A stretch of DNA of 64,000 nt from Actinomadura terrae (GCF_022751215.1 NZ_JAICDG010000011.1:1-64000); one strand, 5' to 3'. Positions 27,402 through 36,387 are shown, counted from the stretch's first letter. Program-made: numbers and translations. Notes: generated from the sequence alone by a model not told the origin.

Positions 27402-28397
27402 ATGTGGGCCCGGATCTTCCTGAAACAGCTGACGCTGATCCTGCTGACCCTGCTGGTGGCCGTCCTGGCGGAGGGGCTGCTCGTCGGGCACTGGATGGTC
27501 ACGGTCGGGATCGGAATGTGCACCCTGGGCGTCGTGGGCGCGATGGCCGTCCCCTTGACGCTGTGGGTGCTCGCGCCGGGCCCGGCGTTCGACAAGGTGA
27601 TCCGGGAGGTCAAGCGCGGCGACGTCGAGCTGCTGGCCGCGCACCGGGCGCCGCCCATGTTCCGCGAGCTGTTCGAGTGCATCCAGGACCTGGCCACGGC
27701 CCAGCAGGGGAACGCGTTCTTCGTCGCCGACGTGGCCCACCAGCTGCGCACCGAACTCCAGCTGTTACAGACCCGGTTGGAGGGCATGGCCGGGCATCTG
27801 GACGAGACGGGCGAGCGGCTGTACGCCCGTGCCCTGACGGACGTCGAACGCCTGCACGGCACGCTGACCGAGCATCTCGAACTCGCCAAGCTGATCGAGG
27901 CCAGCCCGCCGATCGAGGTGGACGTGTGCGACGTCGTGTCGCAGCGGGTGGGCGCCTGGACCGACGTCGTGGATCGGCGCAACATCGGGATCAGGACGCT
28001 GCTGCACGGCAAACCGACCATCCTGACGCGGCACGGCATGCTCGAGCAGCTGCTGGACATCCTGTTGGACAACGCGGTCCGGCACTCGCCCCGCGCGGGC
28101 ACCATCATCGTCTCGGTGCAGGTCGGCAAGCGCGACACCACCCTGAGGGTGGTGGACGAGGGGCGGGGGATGACCCCGGAGGAACGGGAGCACGCCACCG
28201 TGCGCGGCTGGCGCGGCGACCAGAAGAGCGGTGAGGGGCGCGGGCTGGGGCTGGCGATCGCCACCATGCTCGTCGGGTCGAACGGCGGCAACCTCACCGT
28301 GGAGGAGGCCCCCGGCGGGCGCGGGGTGGACGCGCGCTGTACGTTCCCGCTCATCGAGCCGGACGAGGTGACGATCGGCCCCGACAAGGCGTCGTGA
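27402..28397 (+). CDS. Sensor histidine kinase
   Basis: 331 aa. Two N-terminal transmembrane helices (about 8-28 and 31-58) with almost no extracytoplasmic loop are followed by a linker and the H-box FVADVAHQLRTELQLLQTRL with His113. The ATPase domain has the N-box LLDILLDNAVRHSP, VVDEGRGMTPEE and GRGLGLAIATMLV. The tiny periplasmic part suggests sensing within the membrane. Its partner is the upstream OmpR-type regulator. Confidence 0.92.
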   Translation: MWARIFLKQLTLILLTLLVAVLAEGLLVGHWMVTVGIGMCTLGVVGAMAVPLTLWVLAPGPAFDKVIREVKRGDVELLAAHRAPPMFRELFECIQDLATAQQGNAFFVADVAHQLRTELQLLQTRLEGMAGHLDETGERLYARALTDVERLHGTLTEHLELAKLIEASPPIEVDVCDVVSQRVGAWTDVVDRRNIGIRTLLHGKPTILTRHGMLEQLLDILLDNAVRHSPRAGTIIVSVQVGKRDTTLRVVDEGRGMTPEEREHATVRGWRGDQKSGEGRGLGLAIATMLVGSNGGNLTVEEAPGGRGVDARCTFPLIEPDEVTIGPDKAS

Positions 28398-28470
28398 CCG
28401 CTCCGCTCACGCGCGCCAGGTGCCGAATGCGCTCAGAGCCATCCCCTGGAATCGTCTGAAACCCTGAAAC

Positions 28471-29361
28471 TCAAAGGCTCTTGGCGGCGCGTTTGGCGAA
28501 GGTCCGTTCCACGTCGGCGGTGTCGTAATAGGTGCGGCCCGACCGGCTGCGCCGGTTCCATTCGTGTTCGCTGGCGAGCCGGTAGACGCTGCCGGTCGGC
28601 AGGCGCCACAGGCACGCCACCTCGGTCGCCGTCAGCCATGCGGAACGGGTTTTCAAAGGGGCGGGAGCGGCTTCTTCCGACGGAGCCTCGGGACGGTCCA
28701 AATGGCGGCTGAGGTGAAGCCATTCGTGTGCGGCCCACCGGTGCGCGGCGTCGGCGGAGCAGACGATCTCGCCCGGTGACTCCTGCGGGGCGGCGGCCGA
28801 GCCGTCCAGGGCGGCCGAGCCGTCCGAAGCGGCCGGGCCGTCCGAAGCGACAAGGGCGACCAGGTCGCCCGGGCAGCCGGCCTCCACGCAGGCGCCGACG
28901 GGTATGCGGCGCCGGCGGTCCGACCGGGTGACGCGGCGGGTCGTCCGGACGAGCCGTGCGATCTCCTGGGCGAACTCGGCGGCCGTCTCGTGGGCGCGGA
29001 GCCAGTCGAGATGCCTGGTCAGGAAGCGGGCCAGCTCGGCGGCCGTGCGCCGCGGCCGGGTGACACGGCGCTCCTCGGCGACCAGGCCGCACCACGAGCC
29101 GAGCACGCCGCGGACGGCTTCGCGGGCGTCGGCGGCGGTGGTGTTGAACGGGAGGCCGGGCATGGGGCCGCCCGACGTCCGGCCCACCGCGGCGCGCGGG
29201 TCGGAACCGCCGAGGAGGCGGCCGCACTCGTCGTAGAGGCCGGGGAGGCGGGAGAGGTCGCCGGCGAGCGCCTGGACGCAACCGCGGCACAGCCGTGCCC
29301 CGCGCGGCGCCTCCCGGTGGCAGCGCGCCACCTCACAGATCCGATATTCCACGCGGCACAC
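28471..29361 (-). CDS. Cys-motif protein with C-terminal DNA-binding-like domain
   Basis: 296 aa. The first 35 residues carry Cys/His pairs (YRICEVARCHREAPRGARLC, RGC) that could bind zinc. The middle is helical and Arg-rich. Around residue 185 there is an Ala/Ser/Asp/Gly low-complexity stretch (SDGPAASDGSAALDGSAA). The end (TATEVACLWRLPTGSVYRLA, RTYYDTADVERTFAKRA) resembles the MerR/excisionase-type winged helix. Proteins like this are common in actinomycetes, with no defined role. It faces away from the polyketide cluster and marks its left edge. Confidence 0.65.
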   Translation of the reverse strand: MCRVEYRICEVARCHREAPRGARLCRGCVQALAGDLSRLPGLYDECGRLLGGSDPRAAVGRTSGGPMPGLPFNTTAADAREAVRGVLGSWCGLVAEERRVTRPRRTAAELARFLTRHLDWLRAHETAAEFAQEIARLVRTTRRVTRSDRRRRIPVGACVEAGCPGDLVALVASDGPAASDGSAALDGSAAAPQESPGEIVCSADAAHRWAAHEWLHLSRHLDRPEAPSEEAAPAPLKTRSAWLTATEVACLWRLPTGSVYRLASEHEWNRRSRSGRTYYDTADVERTFAKRAAKSL

Positions 29362-29409
29362 GTTAGCCAGCCGCTTTCATCGGCAACAAGACGGCATCAT
29401 GAGAAGTTC

Positions 29410-29427
29410 GCTAAGTTCCGCCTAGAA
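29410..29427 (-). promoter_or_regulatory. SARP-like heptamer repeat upstream of the cluster
   Basis: On the minus strand TTCTAGG, a 4-bp spacer and ACTTAGC give two TAG-centred heptamers 11 bp apart. A third TAG-centred word (minus strand TTAGC, plus 29430-29434) lies 9 bp further. The arrangement closely resembles the triple repeat at 62085-62113. It sits in the AT-rich 250-bp region before the first cluster gene. Binding is inferred, not shown. Confidence 0.4.
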
Positions 29428-29612
29428 ATGCTAAGCCGCGGCTGATCTAAAATCCGCTAGCGTTGCCGAGGACTCGCTTTGTGAAAACTTAGAAGATCAC
29501 CCTCTTGCTATTCCGTGCCCTCCTGAAGAAGCTATTGCCTATCGTCCCGACAAGTGTTTCCGCCCACCGCCCCCGCAGGACCGGTGGGTGCCGCGGAGCC
29601 GAGGAGGCCAAC

Positions 29613-31094
29613 GTGGACGCCGAAGTGATCGTTGTGGGAGCGGGTCCGGCCGGCCTGATGCTCGCCGGTGAGCTGCGCCTGGCCGGGGTCGACGTGGTGG
29701 TCCTCGAACGGCTGGCGGAGCGGACCGGGGAGTCGCGCGGGCTCGGGTTCACCGCGCGCACGATGGAGGTGTTCGACCAGCGCGGGCTGCTGCCGCGGTT
29801 CGGTGCGATCGAGGTCAGTGATCTGGGCCATTTCGGTGGCGTGCCGGTGGACTTCGGCGTGCTCGACGGCGCCCACCAGGCCGCCAAGTCCGTCCCGCAG
29901 TCGCAGACCGAACGGGTGCTGGAGGAGTGGGTCACCGGTCTCGGCGGCGACATCCGGCGGGGCCACGCGGTGGTCTCGGTCAAGAACCTCGACGACAGGG
30001 TGGAGGTGGAGGCCGAGGGGCCGCCGGGCACGCGCACGCTGACGGCGCCCCACCTGGTCGGCTGCGACGGCGGCCGCAGCGTCGTCCGCAAGGCCGCCGG
30101 GTTCGACTTCCCCGGGACGGCGGCGACGATGGAGATGTACCTCGCCGACGTCAAGGGGCTGGACCTCGAACCGCGCATGATCGGCGAGACGCTCCCCGGC
30201 GGCATGGTCATGGTGGGCCCGCTGCCGGGCGGCGTCACCCGGCTCATCGTCTGCGAGCGCGGCACCCCGCCGCGGCGGCGGACCGCGCCGCCCGCCTTCG
30301 ACGAGGTCGCCGCCGCGTGGAAGCGGCTCACCGGCGACGACATCGCGCACGGCGAACCGGTCTGGGTGAGCGCGTTCGGCGACGCGACCCGCCAGGTCAC
30401 CGAGTACCGCCGCGGCCGGGTGCTCCTCGCGGGCGACTCCGCGCACATCCACCTGCCCGCCGGCGGCCAGGGCATGAACACGAGCATCCAGGACGCGGTG
30501 AACCTCGGCTGGAAGCTCGGCGCCGTCGCCCGGGGCCGAGCCCCCGCGTCCCTCCTCGACACCTACCACGCGGAGCGGCACCCCGTCGGCCGGCGGCTGC
30601 TCATGAACACCCAGGCCCAGGGCCTGCTCTTCCTCAGCGGCCCGGAGGTGCAGCCGCTGCGGGACGTGATGGCCGAGCTCGTCGGCTACGAGGACGTGTC
30701 CCGGCACCTCGCCGCCATGGTCAGCGGACTGGAGATCCGGTACGACATGGGCGGTGGCGCCAACCCGCTGCTCGGCAGGCGCATGCCCAACCTGAAGCTG
30801 GACGGCGACGCGGGGTTCCGGAGCAGCAGTGAGGCGCTGCACGCCGGCCGCGGCGTCCTGCTCGACCTGGAGGACAACCCGGGCCTGCGCCGCCGGGCCG
30901 CGGGCTGGGCCGACCGCGTGGACGTGGTGACCGCCAAACCGGGCGGCGCGACGCCGGGAGGCTGGCCCGAGGGGACCGCCGCCGTCCTCGTCCGGCCCGA
31001 CGGCCACGTCGCGTGGGCGGCGCCCGGTAGCCACGGCGACCTGCCCATGGCGCTCCACCGCTGGTTCGGTGCCGCGCGGTCCAGCGGCACATGA
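29613..31094 (+). CDS. PgaE-like FAD-dependent aromatic polyketide hydroxylase
   Basis: 493 aa from a GTG at 29613 preceded by GAGGAGG; the frame is open further left, but that part lacks homology. This is a class A flavoprotein monooxygenase: FAD-binding VIVVGAGPAGLMLAGELRLA, the middle DG motif (HLVGCDGGRSVVRKAAGFDF), and the GD motif (VLLAGDSAHIHLPAGGQGMN, then NLGWKL). A C-terminal thioredoxin-like region follows. The tandem with a fused oxygenase-reductase matches the angucycline pairs PgaE/PgaM and UrdE/UrdM, where this enzyme hydroxylates C12 and later C12b of the tetracyclic intermediate. The specific positions here are inferred. Overlaps the next gene by ATGA. Confidence 0.9.
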   Translation: MDAEVIVVGAGPAGLMLAGELRLAGVDVVVLERLAERTGESRGLGFTARTMEVFDQRGLLPRFGAIEVSDLGHFGGVPVDFGVLDGAHQAAKSVPQSQTERVLEEWVTGLGGDIRRGHAVVSVKNLDDRVEVEAEGPPGTRTLTAPHLVGCDGGRSVVRKAAGFDFPGTAATMEMYLADVKGLDLEPRMIGETLPGGMVMVGPLPGGVTRLIVCERGTPPRRRTAPPAFDEVAAAWKRLTGDDIAHGEPVWVSAFGDATRQVTEYRRGRVLLAGDSAHIHLPAGGQGMNTSIQDAVNLGWKLGAVARGRAPASLLDTYHAERHPVGRRLLMNTQAQGLLFLSGPEVQPLRDVMAELVGYEDVSRHLAAMVSGLEIRYDMGGGANPLLGRRMPNLKLDGDAGFRSSSEALHAGRGVLLDLEDNPGLRRRAAGWADRVDVVTAKPGGATPGGWPEGTAAVLVRPDGHVAWAAPGSHGDLPMALHRWFGAARSSGT

Positions 31095-33370
31095 CCGGGG
31101 CGCGGACCGCCGCCCAGGTCGTCATCGTCGGCGCGGGCCCGGTCGGCCTGCTGCTCGCCGGTGAGCTGCGGCTCGGCGGGGTGGACGTCGTCGTCCTCGA
31201 ACGACGCGCCGAACCGGCGACCGAGTCCCGGGCGTCGACCCTGCACGCCCGGACGATGGAGATCTTCGACAGCCGGGGGCTCCTGGAGGCGTTCGGGCCG
31301 CTGCCGAACGAGGTCATGGGGCACTTCGGCGGCATCTCGCTCGACCTGACGCTGCCCGGCCCCTACCCCGGCCAGTGGAAGGTGCCGCAGACCACCACCG
31401 AGGCCGTGCTCCGCTGCTGGGCGCTCTCCCTCGGCGCCGACCTCCGGCGCGGCCACGACCTGCGCGGCATCACCGTGCACCCCGATCACGTGGACGCCGT
31501 GGCCCGCACGCCGGAGGGTCCGGCCCGCCTCCGCGCCCAGTACCTTGTCGGCTGCGACGGTGAGCAAAGCACCGTGCGCGCGCTCATCGGCGCGGAGTTC
31601 CCGGGACGGGACGCCCGCCGCGAGCTGATCCGGGCGGACGTCGACGGCATCGAGATCCCCGACCGGCGGTTCGAGTGGCTGCCCGGCGGCCTGGCGATCG
31701 CGGCGCGGCGCGGCGACGGCGTCACCCGCGTCATGGCGCACGAGTTCGGCCGCGCGGCCGCCTCGCGTCCCGCCGGGGCACCGGACTTCGGCGAGGTACG
31801 GGACGTGTGGCGCCGCGTCACCGGCGAGGACATCGGCCACGGCACGCCGCTGTGGGTGAACGCCTTCGGCGACGCGTCCCGCCTGCTGGCCTCCTACCGC
31901 CACGGCAGGGTCCTGTTCGCGGGCGACGCGGCCCACCTGCAACTGCCCGCCGGCGGCCAGGCCCTCAACCTCGGCCTCCAGGACGCCTTCAACCTGGGGT
32001 GGAAGCTCGCCCTCGACGTGCGCGGCGCGGCGTCCGGCGGGCTGCTCGGCAGCTACCACGACGAGCGGCACGCGGTCGGCGCCCGGGTGCTCGGCAACAT
32101 CGGGGCGCAGGCGACGCTGCTGCTCGGCGGCCCCGAGACCGAGGCCGTGCGGGCGGTGTTCGCCGAGCTGATGGGGCATGAGCACGTCCGCCGCCACCTC
32201 GCCGGAACGATCTCCGGGCTCGACGTCCGCTACGACGCCGGGGAGGACCGGGACGCCGGGCACCCGCTCCTCGGATACCGCCATCCGCCCGGCGAACTCT
32301 GGATCGAGGCGGTCCCGACGAGCACCGCCGCGCTCCTCCGGACGGGCCGCGGCCTGCTCCTCGATCCCGCCGGGGAGCTGCGCGGCGTCGCCGCCCCCTG
32401 GGCGGACCGGGTCGCCGTGGTCACGGCGCGGGGCTCCGATGACGGGGCCCGTCTCATACGCCCGGACGGTTACGTCGCCTGGGCGTCCGCCACCGGATCG
32501 ACGGGCCTGCGCGGGGCTCTGGAGCGCTGGTTCGGCCGCCCGGCGACGGGCGCCTTCTCCGCGCCCACCGCGCCCACCACCTCAGCCAACTGTGAACGGA
32601 GTGCGGAAATGGAGCAGTTCGCCGGCAGGACGGCCCTGGTCACGGGCGCGAGCCGCGGGATCGGGCGGCAGATCGCGGCCCGGCTGGCCGGTGCGGGAGC
32701 GCTGGTCGCGGTGCACTACTCGCATGGACGGGAGGCCGCCGAGGAGGTCGTCGCCGCGATCGAGAAGGACGGCGGCCGGGCGTTCACCGTGCAGGCCGAG
32801 TTCGGCAGGCCGGGCGACGTCCACCAGCTCTTCCTCGAACTCGAGCGGGGCCTCAAGGAGCGCACCGGATCGGTCGAGCTGAACATCCTGGTCAACAACG
32901 CCGGCGTGATGGGCGGAGTCGCCCCCGAGGAGACCACGCCGGAGAAGTTCGACGAGCTGTTCGCGGTCAACGCGAAGGCGCCGTTCTTCGTCATCCAGCG
33001 CGCGCTGCCCAACCTGGCGTCCGGCGGCCGCGTCATCAACATCTCGTCCGGGCTCACCCGGTTCGCCAACCCCGACGAGATCGCGTACGCGATGACCAAG
33101 GGCGCCGTGGAGCAGCTCGCCCTGCACTTCGCCAAGTTCCTCGCGCCGCGCCACATCACGATCAACAGCGTGGCGCCCGGTATCACCCGCAACGGCAGCC
33201 CGGTCTTCGACATCCCGGAGGCCGTCGAGCAGATGGCGCGGCTGTCGGTGTTCGGCCGGATCGGCGAGCCCGCCGACATCGCCGACGTGGTCGCGTTCCT
33301 CGCCTCCGACGACGCCCGCTGGGTGACGGGGGCCTTCATCGACGCCAGCGGCGGCACGCTGCTCGGCTGA
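31091..33370 (+). CDS. PgaM/UrdM-like fused FAD oxygenase and short-chain reductase
   Basis: 759 aa in one frame. Residues 1 to about 490 are a class A FAD monooxygenase: VVIVGAGPVGLLLAGELRLG, YLVGCDGEQSTVRALIGAEF, VLFAGDAAHLQLPAGGQALN. After a linker rich in Ala/Pro/Thr, residues 507-759 form a complete SDR: TALVTGASRGIGRQIA, NILVNNAGVMGG, INISSG and the catalytic YAMTK. The same fusion occurs in angucycline enzymes PgaM and UrdM, where the oxygenase and the C6 ketoreductase act in sequence with the PgaE-type partner. The SDR half has its own ribosome-binding site and ATG, so a separate reductase is probably also made. Confidence 0.92.
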   Translation: MTGARTAAQVVIVGAGPVGLLLAGELRLGGVDVVVLERRAEPATESRASTLHARTMEIFDSRGLLEAFGPLPNEVMGHFGGISLDLTLPGPYPGQWKVPQTTTEAVLRCWALSLGADLRRGHDLRGITVHPDHVDAVARTPEGPARLRAQYLVGCDGEQSTVRALIGAEFPGRDARRELIRADVDGIEIPDRRFEWLPGGLAIAARRGDGVTRVMAHEFGRAAASRPAGAPDFGEVRDVWRRVTGEDIGHGTPLWVNAFGDASRLLASYRHGRVLFAGDAAHLQLPAGGQALNLGLQDAFNLGWKLALDVRGAASGGLLGSYHDERHAVGARVLGNIGAQATLLLGGPETEAVRAVFAELMGHEHVRRHLAGTISGLDVRYDAGEDRDAGHPLLGYRHPPGELWIEAVPTSTAALLRTGRGLLLDPAGELRGVAAPWADRVAVVTARGSDDGARLIRPDGYVAWASATGSTGLRGALERWFGRPATGAFSAPTAPTTSANCERSAEMEQFAGRTALVTGASRGIGRQIAARLAGAGALVAVHYSHGREAAEEVVAAIEKDGGRAFTVQAEFGRPGDVHQLFLELERGLKERTGSVELNILVNNAGVMGGVAPEETTPEKFDELFAVNAKAPFFVIQRALPNLASGGRVINISSGLTRFANPDEIAYAMTKGAVEQLALHFAKFLAPRHITINSVAPGITRNGSPVFDIPEAVEQMARLSVFGRIGEPADIADVVAFLASDDARWVTGAFIDASGGTLLG
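32598..32611 (+). promoter_or_regulatory. Internal ribosome-binding site and ATG for a free SDR domain
   Basis: GGAG at 32598-32601 lies seven bases before an in-frame ATG at 32609, exactly at the linker between the oxygenase and the reductase of the fused gene. Initiation here would give a 253-aa stand-alone reductase starting MEQFAGRTALVTGAS. An internally initiated reductase is known for the related PgaM; that it happens here is inferred from the site. Confidence 0.6.
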
Positions 33371-33390
33371 CGGGTTGGAAGGAGAACTCC

Positions 33391-34260
33391 ATGAGCGCGC
33401 CCTGCAAGGTCCTGATCACCGCGGCCACCGGCAACGTCGGCCCGCACGCCGCCGCCCACCTGCTGGAGGCGGGCGTCTCCGTCCGAGCGCTGGTGCTCAA
33501 GGACGATCCCCATGTCGGCAGGCTGCCCGAGAGGGTGGAGATATTCGAAGGCGACCTGGGCGTCCCGGACTCGATCGACGCCGCGCTCGAAGGCGTCAAG
33601 GGGGTCTTCTGGATGTGGCCGTTCTTCACCCTCGGCACCGCGACCGCCCTGACCGTCCTGAAGAAGATCGAGAAGCAGGCGCGCCGCCTCGTCCTGGTCT
33701 CGTCCGTCGGCGTGCACATCGGCCTGGAGCCGCGCGACAACAACTGCCACGCCTACCTCGAGGGACTGGTCGAGGACCACACCTCCGACCTGGAGTGGAC
33801 GTTCCTGCGCACGACCGGGTTCATGGCGAACGCCTTCGGCTTCGCCCCCCAGGTCCGCAACGGGGGCATCGTCCGCTTCCCCTACGGCGCGGCCGCGCGA
33901 ACGTCCGTCCACGAGGGCGATCTCGCGGCGGTCGGCGTGCGGGCGCTCACGAGCGACGGCCACGCGGGCGCGCGCTACCTGGTCACCGGCCCCGAGTCGC
34001 TCACGCAGAAGGAGCAGCTGCGCATCATCGGCGAGGAGACAGGGCGCGAGCTCGAATGGGTGGACGTCCACGCCGGCGCCGCGCGCGAGCAGATGGTCGC
34101 CGCGGGCTGGCCGCCCGACTACGCCGACGGCGCGCTCGACTACTTCGAGCGGCTCACCCGCGAGCCCGAGGTCGGTTCGGACGTCGTCCGGGAGGTCACC
34201 GGCAGGCCCGCGCGCACGTTCCGCGACTGGGCGAGGGAGAACGCGGATGCCTTCCGCTGA
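33391..34260 (+). CDS. NmrA-family NAD(P)-binding tailoring protein
   Basis: 289 aa beginning CKVLITAATGNVGPHAAAHL, an NmrA-like Rossmann loop. It has VKGVFWMWPFFTLGTATALT, RRLVLVSSVGVHIGL, and SLTQKEQLRIIGEETGRELE, typical of atypical SDRs without the YxxxK catalytic motif. Such proteins occur in many aromatic polyketide clusters as reductases or binding proteins of poorly defined role. It overlaps the ABM-type gene that follows, so the two are translated together. Confidence 0.85.
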   Translation: MSAPCKVLITAATGNVGPHAAAHLLEAGVSVRALVLKDDPHVGRLPERVEIFEGDLGVPDSIDAALEGVKGVFWMWPFFTLGTATALTVLKKIEKQARRLVLVSSVGVHIGLEPRDNNCHAYLEGLVEDHTSDLEWTFLRTTGFMANAFGFAPQVRNGGIVRFPYGAAARTSVHEGDLAAVGVRALTSDGHAGARYLVTGPESLTQKEQLRIIGEETGRELEWVDVHAGAAREQMVAAGWPPDYADGALDYFERLTREPEVGSDVVREVTGRPARTFRDWARENADAFR

Positions 34261-34870
34261 GGCGGCCGGGGCCGCCGAGCCCGGGTTCGTCACGTTCGAG
34301 ATCTTCCGCACCGACGGCGCCGCGACCGACGCCGCCCTCGTCGAGGCGGCCGGGTGCGAGCTGGCGGTCTGGCCCGGCCCGGTGTCCGCCCGTATCCACA
34401 CCGCGTTGGACGGCGGCGCCGTCGTGATCCGCGCGGTGTGGCCAGACGAGGCGTCCCACCGCGCCACGAGCGGGCTCGCCGGCCACCGGGGCGTACTGTC
34501 CACGACCACGTTCGGAGGCACCGCCGCCCCGGGGCTGCACGGACCCGCGGCCGGACGGGCGCCGGGGATCGTGGCCGTCGCGACCCGGCACTTCGCGGGC
34601 CGCGACTCGGCCGACGCGGTGCTGAAACTGCTCGGCGACAGCGGCGCGTGGAAACGCGGTTTCCCCGGCTTCATCTCCGCCACGCCCTACCTCAGCCCTG
34701 ACGGCAGGACGTTCGTCAACTACCCGATGTGGGTGGACGAGGCGGCCTACCGGGCCTGGATGGCCGACCCGCGGATCGCCGAGGGCCAGCAGGAGATCGC
34801 CCGGCTGGAGGTCGCGCCGCCGGAGTACCTCGTCTGCCGCGTCACCGCCGACTTCCGCAAAGGCGCGTGA
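34247..34870 (+). CDS. ABM-superfamily (antibiotic biosynthesis monooxygenase) protein
   Basis: 207 aa that look like two ferredoxin-like ABM units. The first (about 15-85) begins GFVTFEIFRTDGAATDAALV. The second (about 105-205) is better conserved: GIVAVATRHFAGRDSADAVL, GFPGFISATPYLSPDGRTFV, and NYPMWVDEAAYRAWMADP. Cofactor-poor ABM enzymes oxidise anthrones to quinones, and the JadG-type members open ring B of angucyclines with a flavin supplied by a reductase. Together with the FMN reductase at 50344 this gene is a candidate for such a step; that reaction is inference. Confidence 0.75.
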   Translation: MPSAEAAGAAEPGFVTFEIFRTDGAATDAALVEAAGCELAVWPGPVSARIHTALDGGAVVIRAVWPDEASHRATSGLAGHRGVLSTTTFGGTAAPGLHGPAAGRAPGIVAVATRHFAGRDSADAVLKLLGDSGAWKRGFPGFISATPYLSPDGRTFVNYPMWVDEAAYRAWMADPRIAEGQQEIARLEVAPPEYLVCRVTADFRKGA

Positions 34871-34907
34871 CCCGACCCCGCACATCCCCCTGTGAAGGAG
34901 GCCGACG

Positions 34908-36149
34908 ATGGCTGGATCAGGACCCCCGGCCGCACTGCTGAGTCCCGCCTACTACCAGGACCCCTACCCCACGTTCGCCTGGCTCCGGGACAACTCGCCG
35001 GTGCACGAGTTCCGGTTCCCGGCCGGTGACGTCCGGATGTGGATCGTGACGCGCTACGAGGACGTGCGCACGGTCCTGGGCGACCCGCGGTTCAGTTCCG
35101 AGGGCGGCACCTGGGGGAGCGAGGAGTTCAAGGCGGCCGGGCTGGTCTCCGGGGCCGGCAGTGTGCTGGAGAAGGCGGTCACGGTCGTCGACCCGCCCGC
35201 CCACACCCGCCTGCGCCGCCTCGCGATGCGCGCGTTCACGCCGCGGCGCGTCGAGGAGTGGCGGGGGATCGTCACGCGGACGGTCGCCGCCGCCCTCGAC
35301 CACTGCCGGGAGCTCGGGCGCTTCGACGTCATGGAGGACTACGGCGGCGTCGTGTCCGCCGGGGTGATGGGCGAGGTCCTCGGCCTCCGCATCGAACGCC
35401 ACGAAGAACTGGTCGAGACGCTGGCCACGGTGTTCCCGTCCGACCCGGCGCTGATGGAGCGGGTGCCGGAGGGCATGGCGCGGATCTGCGGGTATGCCGC
35501 GCAGCTCGTCGCCGAGAAGGGCGCCGCGCCGGGCGAGGACCTGGTCTCCGACCTCGTGCGCGCCGAGGAGGCGGGCGACCGCCTCTCCCGGGAGGAGCTG
35601 GTCGCGCTCGTGGCGGCCATGATCCTGGCCGGCAGCGACACGATCCGCGCGTTCGTCGGCAACGCGGCGCTGGCGCTGCTCGACCACCCCGGGCAGGCCG
35701 CGCTGCTCCGCCGGCGCCCCGAGCTCGCGCCGTCGGCGGTCGAGGAGCTGCTGCGCTACGAGGGCGCGCTGAGCACCGCGCTCTTCCGGCTGGTCACCGA
35801 GGACATGGAACTGGACGGGACGAAGCTGCCCGCCGGTGCCCCGGTCATCGCGGCGATCCTGGCAGGGAACCGCGACCCGCGCCGGTTCGACGCCCCGGAC
35901 CGGCTGGACATCACCCGCGCCGGCGCACGCCACCTGGCCCTCGGCCACGGCCTGCACAACTGCCTTGGCGCGGCGCTCGCCCGGCTCGAAGGCGAGATCG
36001 CCATTCCGGCCCTGTTCACGCGCTTCCCCGGCCTGGAGCTCGCGCTCCCGCGCGAGGAGATCCGCTACATCGACAACTGGGCGATGCGCCGTATCGAGCG
36101 GCTCCCCGTCGAGTCCGTCCCGGCGGGGCGGGCGGGGCGGGCGGGGTGA
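34908..36149 (+). CDS. Cytochrome P450
   Basis: 413 aa, a soluble bacterial CYP. It has VVDPPAHTRLRRLAMRAFTP, the I-helix AMILAGSDTIRAF, the ExxR in AVEELLRYEG, and the haem loop LALGHGLHNCLGAALARLE with Cys352 as thiolate ligand (Leu replaces the usual Phe at the loop start). The start follows GAAGGAGG. A ferredoxin gene lies four bases downstream and should supply electrons. The tail has a small GRA repeat (AGRAGRAG). Substrate is probably the aromatic core or an intermediate. Confidence 0.93.
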   Translation: MAGSGPPAALLSPAYYQDPYPTFAWLRDNSPVHEFRFPAGDVRMWIVTRYEDVRTVLGDPRFSSEGGTWGSEEFKAAGLVSGAGSVLEKAVTVVDPPAHTRLRRLAMRAFTPRRVEEWRGIVTRTVAAALDHCRELGRFDVMEDYGGVVSAGVMGEVLGLRIERHEELVETLATVFPSDPALMERVPEGMARICGYAAQLVAEKGAAPGEDLVSDLVRAEEAGDRLSREELVALVAAMILAGSDTIRAFVGNAALALLDHPGQAALLRRRPELAPSAVEELLRYEGALSTALFRLVTEDMELDGTKLPAGAPVIAAILAGNRDPRRFDAPDRLDITRAGARHLALGHGLHNCLGAALARLEGEIAIPALFTRFPGLELALPREEIRYIDNWAMRRIERLPVESVPAGRAGRAG

Positions 36150-36153
36150 GGCG

Positions 36154-36387
36154 GTGAGGGCGCGGCTGCGGATCGACCGCGAGGCCTGCGTCGGCTCGGG
36201 CCTCTGCGCGGCGATGGCGCCGGAGCTGTTCACGCTCGCGGGCGACGGCCTGGCCGGGGCGAACGAGCGGTACCTCGCCGACCCCGGCCGCATCGAGGCC
36301 GCACGGGACGTCGCGGACTGCTGCCCGAGCGGCGCGATCTCCGTCGATCAGGATCACGGCACCGAAGGGAAACAGACATGGCGTTGA
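36154..36387 (+). CDS. 3Fe-4S-type ferredoxin
   Basis: 77 aa from a GTG at 36154. The motif REACVGSGLCAAMAPELFTL with two cluster Cys, and VADCCPSGAISVDQD with the third, define the small ferredoxins that serve actinobacterial P450s. It follows the P450 directly and overlaps the methyltransferase start by ten bases. Confidence 0.9.
   Translation: MRARLRIDREACVGSGLCAAMAPELFTLAGDGLAGANERYLADPGRIEAARDVADCCPSGAISVDQDHGTEGKQTWR

Noticed and set aside
29505..29612. Upstream ATG start of the PgaE-like oxygenase
   Set aside because: The extra 36 residues have no homology, and the GTG at 29613 has a strong GAGGAGG at proper distance directly before the FAD-binding motif.
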